A program made the position numbers and the translations under genes. A stretch of 56,634 nucleotides of DNA. Origin: Planctomycetota bacterium. Lineage in GTDB: Bacteria > Planctomycetota > Phycisphaerae > Sedimentisphaerales > Anaerohalosphaeraceae. The stretch is taken from positions 1-56,634 of the forward strand of contig DUZQ01000009.1 in assembly GCA_013349435.1 (NCBI GenBank). Reading direction: 5' to 3'. This document shows positions 8,374 to 15,997 of this stretch, piece by piece (within the stretch, counting starts at the first letter, position 1; each line of letters begins with the position of its first letter). Under the pieces are notes generated by a model. It was given only the letters and a program-made list of their open reading frames with translations, made no database searches and was not told where the DNA came from.

Positions 8374-9762
8374 TTGAGTTCGGGTCAGTCAAAAGATGGT
8401 TTTGTGGATTTTTCCAAGTTCCATTCTGCGCTTGAGGATGTGAACCTGTTTTCCTGTAAAGGTTCGATTTTGCGGGTTTCGGGTCTGACGGTGGAGAGTA
8501 ACGGCCCTGCGGTTGGTCTGGGCGGGCTTTGCGAGATACATCTTCGAGACGGCAGGTTAGTATCAGCGGAGGTAGTAGGTTTTAAGGTCGGACACCTGAT
8601 ACTTCTTCCTTTAGAGCATGTTGACGGTATCAGTCCCGGCGACACGGTAACGACCCTTGAGAGGCCCCGCTATATAAGGTTGAACGAAAGTATCTTGGGC
8701 AGAGTTCTTGACGGTCTGGGTCGTCCGATAGACGGCAAGGGGGCTTTGAAGGGTCAAGAAACGAGGGCGCTGGACAATTCGAGTCCACCGGCGTTGAGCC
8801 GTAAGATGATTACCGAGCCGTTATCTTTGGGTATCAGGTCGATAGATGGTCTTTTGACGTGCGGTAAGGGTCAGCGAGTAGGTATTTTCTCCGGCAGCGG
8901 CGTCGGCAAAAGTGTACTTTTGGGCGAGATAGCCAACTCGAGTGAAGCGGATGTAAATGTTGTTGCTCTTATCGGAGAGCGTGGCCGGGAGGTTCGCGAA
9001 TTTCTGGAAAAGGATTTGGGTGCGGAAGGCCTTGCGCGCAGCGTTGTAGTAGTTGCGGCATCTGATTCGGCCCCGATACAGAGGGTCAAGGCAGGCCTGG
9101 TTGCAGCAACAATTGCAGAATACTTCCGGGACAAGGGGCGAGATGTACTTTTCATGATGGATTCTCTTACCCGTCTTGCACAGGCTCAGCGTGAGATAGG
9201 TCTTGCCGCGGGCGAGCCGCCCGCAACCAAAGGTTACTGTCCGAGCGTATTTTCTCTTCTTCCGAGGCTGGTTGAACGATTAGGTTGCGACAAGATCGGC
9301 AGTATCACCGGGATAATCACGGTACTTGTGGAAAGTGACGACCTGGCCGACCCTGTTGCGGACAGCGCCCGTTCGCTGCTGGACGGCCATATAGTACTTT
9401 CCCGTAAGATGGCGGACCGAGGCCACTATCCGGCGGTTGATATTCTTCAAAGTGTAAGCAGGCTGATGAATTCTGTCGCAAGCAGTGAGCACAGGAAAGC
9501 GGCACAGAAATTTCGCGAGATATATGCGACTTATACTGATGCGGAGGATTTGATAAGCATCGGAGCGTTTTCACCGGGCAGCAACAGGCGTATCGACGGA
9601 TCTGTGGCTCTTATCGACAGGATACAGGATTTTCTGATACAGCCGATTCGCGAAAGGAGCGGTTTCGATGAAACGGTCAAGCGGCTGTCGGATATTGCCC
9701 GGTCGTGGGACCGGCTTCTTTCCGATGATACGACCAAAAAACCCGCTGCGGCAAGTGCTTAA
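8374..9762 (+). CDS. fliI: flagellum-specific export ATPase FliI
   Basis: FliI is the hexameric ATPase of flagellar type III export. The 462-residue protein has an N-terminal beta-barrel, a Walker A loop SGSGVGKS (near residues 172-179), and a Walker B region FMMDSLTRLAQAQRE (about 258-272). The family motif EPPATKGYCPSVF follows. I accept the TTG start at 8374 because GGAG lies seven bases upstream and because it follows the fliH stop by four bases. The C-terminal domain is complete. Confidence 0.95.
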   Translation: MSSGQSKDGFVDFSKFHSALEDVNLFSCKGSILRVSGLTVESNGPAVGLGGLCEIHLRDGRLVSAEVVGFKVGHLILLPLEHVDGISPGDTVTTLERPRYIRLNESILGRVLDGLGRPIDGKGALKGQETRALDNSSPPALSRKMITEPLSLGIRSIDGLLTCGKGQRVGIFSGSGVGKSVLLGEIANSSEADVNVVALIGERGREVREFLEKDLGAEGLARSVVVVAASDSAPIQRVKAGLVAATIAEYFRDKGRDVLFMMDSLTRLAQAQREIGLAAGEPPATKGYCPSVFSLLPRLVERLGCDKIGSITGIITVLVESDDLADPVADSARSLLDGHIVLSRKMADRGHYPAVDILQSVSRLMNSVASSEHRKAAQKFREIYATYTDAEDLISIGAFSPGSNRRIDGSVALIDRIQDFLIQPIRERSGFDETVKRLSDIARSWDRLLSDDTTKKPAAASA

Positions 9763-9828
9763 TGACGAGTTGGTTTTTCATAAGAAGGATTTACTTTGAG
9801 ATATTTAAGGTTGGCAGGTGAATTTTAA

Positions 9829-10281
9829 GTGAAAAGATTCGTATGGCGTCTGCAAAGGCTTCTTGACATAAAGATAAAACAGGAAGAGGCGAAGCGCGGC
9901 GAGCTTGTTTCTGTTACGGAGCAGGCATTGGCGGTACGAAGCCAAATCATGTTGCGCAGGGCGTCATTGCGAAAGATGCTCGGCGAATTGAGCGGTAAAA
10001 AGGCGAAAGAGCGACTGAGTGAACAGGAATTTTTTCTCAAATACGCTCATGTGATTGATGAGGAAATAAGAAATCTGGAACTTAAATTGTCGGGCCTTGA
10101 AAAACTCCGCCACTTAAAATTACAGGAGATTATGAAGATAAGGCGATTCAGAAAAGGCCTTGAACGGCTGCGAGCCGAATCGAAAGCTCGCTTTTTCAAG
10201 GAGGAACAAAGCCAGGAACAGAAAGAGCTGGACGACAGAACAATAATGAGCTTTGCGTGCAAGATTATACAGCCGGCGTGA
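9829..10281 (+). CDS. fliJ: flagellar export protein FliJ
   Basis: FliJ is a small coiled-coil stalk that links FliI to FlhA in the export machine. The 150-residue product opens with FVWRLQRLLDIKIKQEE, which fits the FliJ consensus. It is almost wholly helical, rich in Arg, Lys, Glu and Leu. It begins with GTG after an AGG-containing leader, 66 bases after fliI. Confidence 0.88.
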   Translation: MKRFVWRLQRLLDIKIKQEEAKRGELVSVTEQALAVRSQIMLRRASLRKMLGELSGKKAKERLSEQEFFLKYAHVIDEEIRNLELKLSGLEKLRHLKLQEIMKIRRFRKGLERLRAESKARFFKEEQSQEQKELDDRTIMSFACKIIQPA

Positions 10282-10330
10282 AGAAGCCGCGGCCGGCGGA
10301 TAAAGGCGTTTAAGAACAGGAGATGAAACA

Positions 10331-11017
10331 GTGAAGAAGATTCAGATAATCATATTAGTTGGTGCGGGTATATTCAGCTTCGCAGGCACATTTGCAGTTA
10401 CTTTGCTCGTTAAGCGATTTAAGTCGGAGGTTCCGGTTGCCGCGGTCGCCGAAGAAACAAAGGGCCAGGCCGGTCCGGTCGTGCCGAAAGTGGCCGGCCC
10501 GACAGGAGCATCAGGCTCATCGGTTACGGATGTTATTTCGGGAGGTATGACAGAAAAGCAATTGCAGAACCTTATCTACGACATTCGGTCGAGGATGACC
10601 GACTACAAGAGGCGGGAAAAAGAGCTAAAGTTGCAGGAAGAGAGGCTGCGTACGGCCAGGTCGGATTTGCAGGAAGAGATAGCTCGTCTTGACGAGCTTC
10701 GATTGCAGTTAACGACAACGATCGCGACACTGAAAGAGCAGGAGGCGAGCCTGCAGAACAGCATGTTGGAAATTGGAACGGTTGAGAAGAGTAACATCCA
10801 GATTATTGCGAGCCGATACGACAAAATGGACGTCAGCCAGGCAAGCAAGATAATGGTGAGGATGGTATCTAATAATCAACTGAATGACGCAGCCAAGATA
10901 CTTTATTATATGTCCGAGCGGACATCGGGTAAACTTCTCGGCGAGATAGGCAATACCCAGCCGGAGGTGGCGGTAATATTGTGTAAACAATTAAAGCGTA
11001 TGCGTGAAAGTCTTTAA
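10331..11017 (+). CDS. MotE-like flagellar membrane protein
   Basis: The 228-residue protein has one N-terminal transmembrane helix (about residues 5-27) and a Pro/Ala/Gly-rich linker. A long coiled coil follows (about 75-150), with a C-terminal MgtE-N-like helical domain containing MDVSQASKIMVRMV and QLNDAAKILYYMSE. This architecture matches the MotE/YlxF family, members of which lie next to fliJ or motA and help stabilise or chaperone stator proteins. The GTG start has GGAG eight bases upstream. The location between fliJ and motA supports the call. Its exact role in this organism is inferred. Confidence 0.75.
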   Translation: MKKIQIIILVGAGIFSFAGTFAVTLLVKRFKSEVPVAAVAEETKGQAGPVVPKVAGPTGASGSSVTDVISGGMTEKQLQNLIYDIRSRMTDYKRREKELKLQEERLRTARSDLQEEIARLDELRLQLTTTIATLKEQEASLQNSMLEIGTVEKSNIQIIASRYDKMDVSQASKIMVRMVSNNQLNDAAKILYYMSERTSGKLLGEIGNTQPEVAVILCKQLKRMRESL

Positions 11018-11020
11018 CTT

Positions 11021-11791
11021 ATGGATATAGCCACCGTAATAGGAATAATATTAGGTTTTTTGGTCATCTCCCTTTCGATCATTCAAGGCGGAGGCGGTGC
11101 GGCATTTATCCACATACCTTCGATGGCAATAGTGGTTGGAGGTATGTTGTGTGCAACTCTTATCCACTTTTCTCTGTCTCAGTTTATCGGGATATTTTCA
11201 GTAATCAAAAAGACCGTTTTGACTCGTGTTCCGTCGCCGTCGGAGCTTATCCAGCAGTTGGTAAACTACGCGGCTGTGAACAGGCGAGACGGGTCTCTGG
11301 CGCTGGAGAGCCATATTCAAAAGGTGGGAGACAAATTCATAGGCAAGGGTCTGCAGATGCTTGTTGACGGTCAGGAAGAGGACTGGATTCGCGAGATGAT
11401 GGGTCTTGAGATTCAATACCGTCAGGAGCGCCATAAGCAGGGAAAAAAGATATTGGAGTTTATGGGTGCATCTTCACCGGCCTTCGGAATGATAGGGACT
11501 CTGATAGGGCTGATTCAGATGCTGAGAAACCTCACTTCTCCGGAAAGCTTAGGTGCAGGTATGGCGGTTGCGCTTATTACGACTTTTTACGGTGCCCTTC
11601 TTGCGAACCTGGTATTTATACCTCTGGCGGGCAAGCTGGGTCTCTACTCACAAGCTGAAATTTTGGCGATGGAAATGACTCTCGAGGGGGTCTGTGCCAT
11701 CTCACGCGGAGAAAATCCGACGGGTGTGCGGGAAAAGATGCAGGCGTTCGTATCGCCGAACAGACGTGAAGATATAAAGGCAACAGTATAA
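11021..11791 (+). CDS. motA: flagellar stator protein MotA
   Basis: MotA pairs with MotB to form the ion-driven stator in the inner membrane. The 256-residue product has four membrane segments (near residues 5-22, 30-50, 150-172 and 182-202). The cytosolic loop carries charged residues for FliG contact. The conserved MGASSPAFGMIGTLIGL segment includes the essential proline of the third helix, and the ITTFYGALLANLVFIPLA segment is the fourth. The opening MDIATVIGIILGF resembles PomA-type stators, so sodium use is possible but unproven. motB1 starts directly after the stop codon. Confidence 0.93.
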   Translation: MDIATVIGIILGFLVISLSIIQGGGGAAFIHIPSMAIVVGGMLCATLIHFSLSQFIGIFSVIKKTVLTRVPSPSELIQQLVNYAAVNRRDGSLALESHIQKVGDKFIGKGLQMLVDGQEEDWIREMMGLEIQYRQERHKQGKKILEFMGASSPAFGMIGTLIGLIQMLRNLTSPESLGAGMAVALITTFYGALLANLVFIPLAGKLGLYSQAEILAMEMTLEGVCAISRGENPTGVREKMQAFVSPNRREDIKATV

Positions 11792-12454
11792 ATGGGCCGT
11801 GCACAACCAGAAATAGAAGAAGACGATAGTGGTGGCGGTGCACCGGAATGGATGGTAACTTTCAGCGATTGCATGACGCTTTTGTTGACGTTTTTTGTTC
11901 TTCTTTTGAGTTTTTGCGGATTTGGTGAAAATGTTCTTACCGGCCTGAGCGCATCATTTGCGAGGGCTTTGCCTTCGATTTGGCCTGCCAAAGCGATTCA
12001 GCAGGAATCGATGTGGGAGAATGAACAGATTGGCAACATGGAAAAAACCGACGAAGGTACGGAAACCCGGACAGAGGCGACTGAGTCAAGCAGCAACTTT
12101 ATGCATGAGAAAAAGCCGCTTGATTTTCGGAACCTCAAGGTTTTCAGTGTGCGCTCGGACGGTTTTTTCTGGGGTAGGGGAACGGCTATTTCAGGTTCGG
12201 GGCGGGAGATGCTGGATTCGTTCGCGGTTTTTCTTCGTTCGGTTCCCAGCCGGGTGGTCATCAGTGAAAACGGTCCGTCAGGTTCAGGTCAGGCGGGTCT
12301 TGACAGAGCGTGGGCGGTTCTTGAATACATGACCAAAAAAGCGGGTCTGAAAAAAGAGATGTTCAGCATCACGACGTCAGCGATGACTCTGCGGAGCGAA
12401 CAAAAGGAGCGAATGCTGGATATAACCCTGCTTGACAGAAGTGTGTACGAATGA
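11792..12454 (+). CDS. motB: flagellar stator protein MotB (first copy)
   Basis: MotB anchors the stator to peptidoglycan and carries the ion-binding aspartate. This 220-residue protein has the N-terminal motif PEWMVTFSDCMTLLLTFF with Asp26, one transmembrane helix, then a Thr/Glu/Ser-rich linker. A short OmpA-like C-terminus follows with LDRAWAVLEYM, in which the usual peptidoglycan-binding residues are only partly visible. The C-terminus looks shorter and more divergent than in typical MotB. It is immediately followed, with ATGA overlap, by a second MotB. Confidence 0.88.
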   Translation: MGRAQPEIEEDDSGGGAPEWMVTFSDCMTLLLTFFVLLLSFCGFGENVLTGLSASFARALPSIWPAKAIQQESMWENEQIGNMEKTDEGTETRTEATESSSNFMHEKKPLDFRNLKVFSVRSDGFFWGRGTAISGSGREMLDSFAVFLRSVPSRVVISENGPSGSGQAGLDRAWAVLEYMTKKAGLKKEMFSITTSAMTLRSEQKERMLDITLLDRSVYE

Positions 12455-13188
12455 GTTCGAAAAGAACATCATCTGAACAAAGCGGTTCCCAGGTGCCGGG
12501 TTATATCGTTACTTTCTCAGACATGGTAACCTTGCTTTTGACGTTTTTTGTATTGCTGCTGGCGATGGCGGATGAGCAAAACGAGGAGCTGTTTACCGCG
12601 GGTCAAAGCGCATTTAAGCGGGCGCTTGCTGATTTCGGACTATCAGGATATCTGTTGAGCAAGCACAGCGGTCTTGATTTTCAGCATCCCAAGGCCAAGT
12701 ACAAGATAGACGAAGGTCTCGATGAGCGTGATAACAGGAGTATCGACGCGGAGATGGAGACAGTGCGTCGCAGGCTGCTGGATCTTGAAAAGACAATGAA
12801 GATAATGCCGTCTCAAATAGTGGGAGTTTCGAAGACTTTTACAGTAACGGATATTGATTTCAAGCGGGGCAGGTGGGATTTGGATGAGCCTGCAAAGGAG
12901 TTTTTGACGACTTACTGCCGGCAGTTGGAGGAAGGTTTGGGAACCAGTTCGGTAACCCTTTACGTTGTCGGTCTGGCGGGTTCGGAGCCGGGCGCAAAAC
13001 AGCAGTGGCAGGTTTCATCGCGGCGGGCGGAGTCGGTCGCGAGTTATATAAAGGGCAGATTAAGCTCTCAGTCGCGGTGGACAGTTTATTGCTGGGGTGC
13101 CGGTCCGGGGGGAGACTGGATCGGGCCTGGGGGGGTTATCAGTAAGCAGACAGATATAATGATAGTAGCTCTGACGTCGAGTAAATAA
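12451..13188 (+). CDS. motB: flagellar stator protein MotB (second copy)
   Basis: This is a second MotB-type protein of 245 residues. It has the transmembrane motif PGYIVTFSDMVTLLLTFF with the ion-binding aspartate at residue 24. A helical linker follows, then an OmpA-like domain containing SSRRAESVASYIKGRL. It is clearly paralogous to the preceding gene but differs along most of its length. The ATG overlaps the upstream TGA (ATGA), so the two are translationally coupled. A MotA with two different MotB subunits could make mixed stators. Confidence 0.88.
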   Translation: MSSKRTSSEQSGSQVPGYIVTFSDMVTLLLTFFVLLLAMADEQNEELFTAGQSAFKRALADFGLSGYLLSKHSGLDFQHPKAKYKIDEGLDERDNRSIDAEMETVRRRLLDLEKTMKIMPSQIVGVSKTFTVTDIDFKRGRWDLDEPAKEFLTTYCRQLEEGLGTSSVTLYVVGLAGSEPGAKQQWQVSSRRAESVASYIKGRLSSQSRWTVYCWGAGPGGDWIGPGGVISKQTDIMIVALTSSK

Positions 13189-13288
13189 CAAGACAGAATT
13201 TATCGTGCCGGCATCAGGGCATCTAAAAGTATGTCAAGATTTTCGACACCGGCGCCGATGCTTGAGGTAGCCGGAGAGGGGAAAACTA

Positions 13289-13357
13289 ATGTTTACACCT
13301 AATATGGGCGGATTCTTTGGTTTCGGCACGGGATTTGCTATACCTTTAAGTAAGTAA
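13289..13357 (+). CDS. candidate 22-residue small protein before fliO
   Basis: An ATG with a strong GGAGAGGGG site about seven bases upstream opens a 22-codon frame that encodes a Gly/Phe-rich hydrophobic peptide (MFTPNMGGFFGFGTGFAIPL, then Ser-Lys). It sits alone between motB2 and fliO. Its codons 12-18 also contain a strong sigma-54 promoter match, so either the peptide or the promoter may be coincidental. I know no family for it. Confidence 0.35.
   Translation: MFTPNMGGFFGFGTGFAIPLSK
13324..13339 (+). promoter_or_regulatory. sigma-54 promoter for fliO-flhB genes
   Basis: CGGCACGGGATTTGCT matches the RpoN consensus except for the first T. GG (13325-13326) and GC (13337-13338) are ten bases apart. 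The predicted start near 13350 leaves a leader of about 36 bases to the fliO ATG at 13386. The 15-mer GGCACGGGATTTGCT recurs exactly in the promoter at 50630-50644. Confidence 0.65.
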
Positions 13358-13385
13358 CCGTCTCTTATAACTTTGCAGGGTCTTG

Positions 13386-13859
13386 ATGCATAAGAAACGT
13401 ACCTTGGTAATATTGTTGCTGCTTGGCGCTTGCGCGGTTGGGCAAATGTTTTTGGGTTCGGCCTTTTGCCGGGCGGATGAGGATTCGCCGGGTACAGACA
13501 AGTCAAAGACCGAGGATTGGATACCAACGTGGTCAATGGACGAACCGGACCTCGACAAAGATACAAGCCGGGTTCAGGGCGAACTGATTCGTCAGTTTGC
13601 AGTTGCAATCGGTTTCGTAGCTTTGCTGGGCGTGTGCGGCTGGTATTTTTCCAAGAAGTTCGGGTCGAAGCTGGCGATAACAAAAGGTAAAGAGGTCAGG
13701 ATTATCGAAACAATCCATCTGGGGGCGCACAGGGCGCTTCACTTAGTCGAGGTTGGCGGCGTACACAGGATTCTGATAGGCAGTACGAACACAAACATAA
13801 ATATACTGGCGGATGTAAGCGAAGGGATTTCGAGCCGGTTGGGCGAGGAAGTCATTTGA
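13386..13859 (+). CDS. fliO: flagellar export gate assembly protein FliO
   Basis: FliO helps assemble the FliP ring of the export gate. The 157-residue protein has an N-terminal signal-like helix (residues 5-28), an acidic periplasmic stretch, one transmembrane helix (about 75-92), and a cytosolic domain with VRIIETIHLGAHRALHLVEV, the family core. A GCAGGG box is placed before the ATG at 13386, which follows a TTG codon that I reject as start. It overlaps the start of fliP. Confidence 0.87.
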   Translation: MHKKRTLVILLLLGACAVGQMFLGSAFCRADEDSPGTDKSKTEDWIPTWSMDEPDLDKDTSRVQGELIRQFAVAIGFVALLGVCGWYFSKKFGSKLAITKGKEVRIIETIHLGAHRALHLVEVGGVHRILIGSTNTNINILADVSEGISSRLGEEVI

Positions 13860-14689
13860 TGATTGACGGACAGAAGAGCGTGAGATTTTTTCCAACGATT
13901 ATTGTGTTTTCCCTTTTTTTAGGTTTTTCGGGAGCGTGCTTCGGTCAGGATAATCATCCTGGGACAGGTTCAGCGGGGTCCGCTTCAACGATGCCGGGCA
14001 TTCCCGACGTATTGGAGATAATCAACAAGGCGACCGCGGACGAGTCGGACGGGTCGGCGGGCGAATGGGCCTCGCCGGTGAAATTAGTGGTGATATTCGC
14101 ACTTCTTGCGATTATCCCGAGCCTTCTTGCGATGACGACTTCTTTTACACGGATTGTGATTGTTTTAGGTTTTGCCCGTCGAGCGATAAGCACTCAGTCC
14201 ATACCACCGACGATAGCGGTGATAGGTCTTGCGATGTTCCTTACGCTATATACGATGGCACCGACTTTTTACAGGATTAACAACGAGGCTATCCAGCCTT
14301 ATATCGCCGATGAGATGGACTTCGGGGAGCTTTCGTCTGTGACGGGCGAAATAATGAAGGAATTTATGATTCATCAGACCCGTCGGACGGACCTTGCACT
14401 TTTTATCAAGATGGCGAAGATAGAACAGCCCGATAAACCGATGAATATTCCGTTTCATATCGTGGTTCCTTCTTTTATCGTGAGCGAATTTCGTACAGCT
14501 TTTGAAATTGGTTGTCTTCTTTTTATACCCTTTTTGCTTCTGGATTTGGTTGTGGCAAGCATTTTGCTCAGCGCCGGTATGATGATGCTTCCGCCGGTCA
14601 TGATATCTTTGCCTTTTAAGCTTATCCTTTTTATCCTTGTTGACGGCTGGGGGATACTTGCACACAGCCTGAGCCTTAGTTTCAGATGA
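13859..14689 (+). CDS. fliP: flagellar export gate protein FliP
   Basis: FliP forms the pentameric core of the FliPQR export channel in the inner membrane. The 276-residue product has a signal peptide (about residues 1-28) and a short periplasmic part. Four membrane segments follow, with the family motifs TSFTRIVIVLGFARRA, SIPPTIAVIGLAMFLT and MMMLPPVMISLPFKLILFIL. The ATG at 13859 overlaps the fliO stop; a TTG lies one codon upstream. Confidence 0.95.
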   Translation: MIDGQKSVRFFPTIIVFSLFLGFSGACFGQDNHPGTGSAGSASTMPGIPDVLEIINKATADESDGSAGEWASPVKLVVIFALLAIIPSLLAMTTSFTRIVIVLGFARRAISTQSIPPTIAVIGLAMFLTLYTMAPTFYRINNEAIQPYIADEMDFGELSSVTGEIMKEFMIHQTRRTDLALFIKMAKIEQPDKPMNIPFHIVVPSFIVSEFRTAFEIGCLLFIPFLLLDLVVASILLSAGMMMLPPVMISLPFKLILFILVDGWGILAHSLSLSFR

Positions 14690-14698
14690 AGCCGAGAA

Positions 14699-14720
14699 AC
14701 CGGGCGGTTTGCCGCCCGGT
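14699..14720 (+). other. intercistronic hairpin between fliP and fliQ
   Basis: ACCGGGCGG (14699-14707) pairs perfectly with CCGCCCGGT (14712-14720) around a TTTG loop. The fliQ ribosome-binding site GAGGAG lies directly after it. There is no T-run, so a role in transcript stability or in setting fliQ translation is more likely than termination. Confidence 0.55.
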
Positions 14721-14733
14721 GAGGAGACAGTAA

Positions 14734-15003
14734 ATGGATGTAGATTACATATTGTATCTGGGTCGTCATACTCTTGAGACCGCCCTGCTGCTTGCAGGCC
14801 CGATATTGGTTGTTTGTATGGTTACGGGGCTTGTTGTATCCCTATTTCAGACGGTTACATCGCTGCGGGATATGACACTGACAATGGTGCCGAAACTTTT
14901 GGCGGTTGCGGTAACGGGTCTGATGTTCGGCAACTGGATGATACAGGTTCTCATCAAATTTACACATGAAATTTTCAACCAGATACGTTCATACGGTTAT
15001 TGA
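14734..15003 (+). CDS. fliQ: flagellar export gate protein FliQ
   Basis: FliQ is the small two-helix subunit of the FliPQR gate. The 89-residue product has two hydrophobic segments (about residues 15-38 and 50-72) and the conserved LVVSLFQTVTSLRDMTLTMVPKL stretch between and across them. The length is normal. GAGGAG lies seven bases before the ATG, just after a strong hairpin. Confidence 0.94.
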   Translation: MDVDYILYLGRHTLETALLLAGPILVVCMVTGLVVSLFQTVTSLRDMTLTMVPKLLAVAVTGLMFGNWMIQVLIKFTHEIFNQIRSYGY

Positions 15004-15047
15004 GGCAGGTGTTATAAGTTTGCCGGTATGCAGTTTTCGGTACAGGT

Positions 15048-15066
15048 CCCCGAGTAAAACGCGGGG
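15048..15066 (+). other. small hairpin between fliQ and fliR
   Basis: CCCCG (15048-15052) can pair with CGGGG (15062-15066) over a nine-base loop. It lies in a 153-base gap that otherwise shows no gene. It resembles the other two intercistronic hairpins in the operon but is weaker. Confidence 0.3.
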
Positions 15067-15156
15067 CTAAATATTCCGTGCAGCCGGAGCGGGGATTTCG
15101 GCCCTAAAAAGAGAGTTTACCAGGCAACGGGTGGCAGGCCTTTCGGCAGAATGTGA

Positions 15157-15909
15157 ATGGAACTGTTAGCGGGAAAAATGTTAGGTTTTGTGCTGGTTTT
15201 GACGCGGGTAGGTGCGTTCTTCGCAAGCTCACCGGTATTTAGCTGGCAGGCGATTCCTGTGAAAGTGAAACTTTCTCTGGCAATTCTTTCGGCGGTGTTT
15301 TTTTCAAGCCTGGTGAGTTGCCCCTTCAGCATCGAAGAAACAGGTGCGACGGCGGTGGGTTTAATGATGGCGAATGAAGCCGTTTACGGTCTTTGCCTGG
15401 GTTTTGTGGCCACATTCCTCTTCTCTACGGTCAAACTCAGTGCGCGTATTATCGAGCGGCAAATGGGACTTTCCATGGCTCAAATCCTGGACCCGTTAAG
15501 CGGCGACAGCGGCCAGCCTATAGGTATGCTTGTGGAGATGGTTTTTATATTGCTTTTTTTGTCGGCCAACGGGCACCACATTCTTTTGCTGACGATTTCC
15601 AAGAGCTACGAAGCCTTTCCTATCGGGACGCTGCCGGGGATAGAGAAGCTGAGCGAAGGAGTTATTGTCGCGGGAGCAACAATGCTTTTGTTAGGCCTTA
15701 AGATGTCAGCGCCTATACTGGCGGCTTTTTTGCTGTTGATGGTTATTCTGGCGATTCTTGCGAGAGTTGCACCGGAGACGAATATATTATTTCTGAGCCT
15801 TCCGATACGGGTGGGACTCGGCCTGCTGATGGTCGGGATATTCCTTCCGTTCGTAAACGGTTTTATCAAGGAATTCGCGCACTGGATGGATAAACTGATA
15901 CCTGTGTGA
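15157..15909 (+). CDS. fliR: flagellar export gate protein FliR
   Basis: FliR completes the FliPQR export channel. The 250-residue protein has about six hydrophobic segments and family motifs such as LTRVGAFFASSPVF near the N-terminus, the GLSMAQILDPLSG segment, and a final LPIRVGLGLLMVGIFLPF segment. The ribosome-binding site is weak, and an out-of-phase ATG at 15151 precedes the start. Confidence 0.94.
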   Translation: MELLAGKMLGFVLVLTRVGAFFASSPVFSWQAIPVKVKLSLAILSAVFFSSLVSCPFSIEETGATAVGLMMANEAVYGLCLGFVATFLFSTVKLSARIIERQMGLSMAQILDPLSGDSGQPIGMLVEMVFILLFLSANGHHILLLTISKSYEAFPIGTLPGIEKLSEGVIVAGATMLLLGLKMSAPILAAFLLLMVILAILARVAPETNILFLSLPIRVGLGLLMVGIFLPFVNGFIKEFAHWMDKLIPV

Positions 15910-15997
15910 GACAGACAAGAGTTTTTACGGTGTCGAATATTGACGTATGAGAAGCCTTTTGTCCCATATTAACATCAAGTTTGCATCAGGGTAAGAG

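Noticed and set aside
10272-10297. GCCGGC repeats after fliJ as a REP-type element.
   Set aside because: Only six bases pair over a 14-base loop, and GCCGGC is itself a palindrome, so no specific structure can be claimed.
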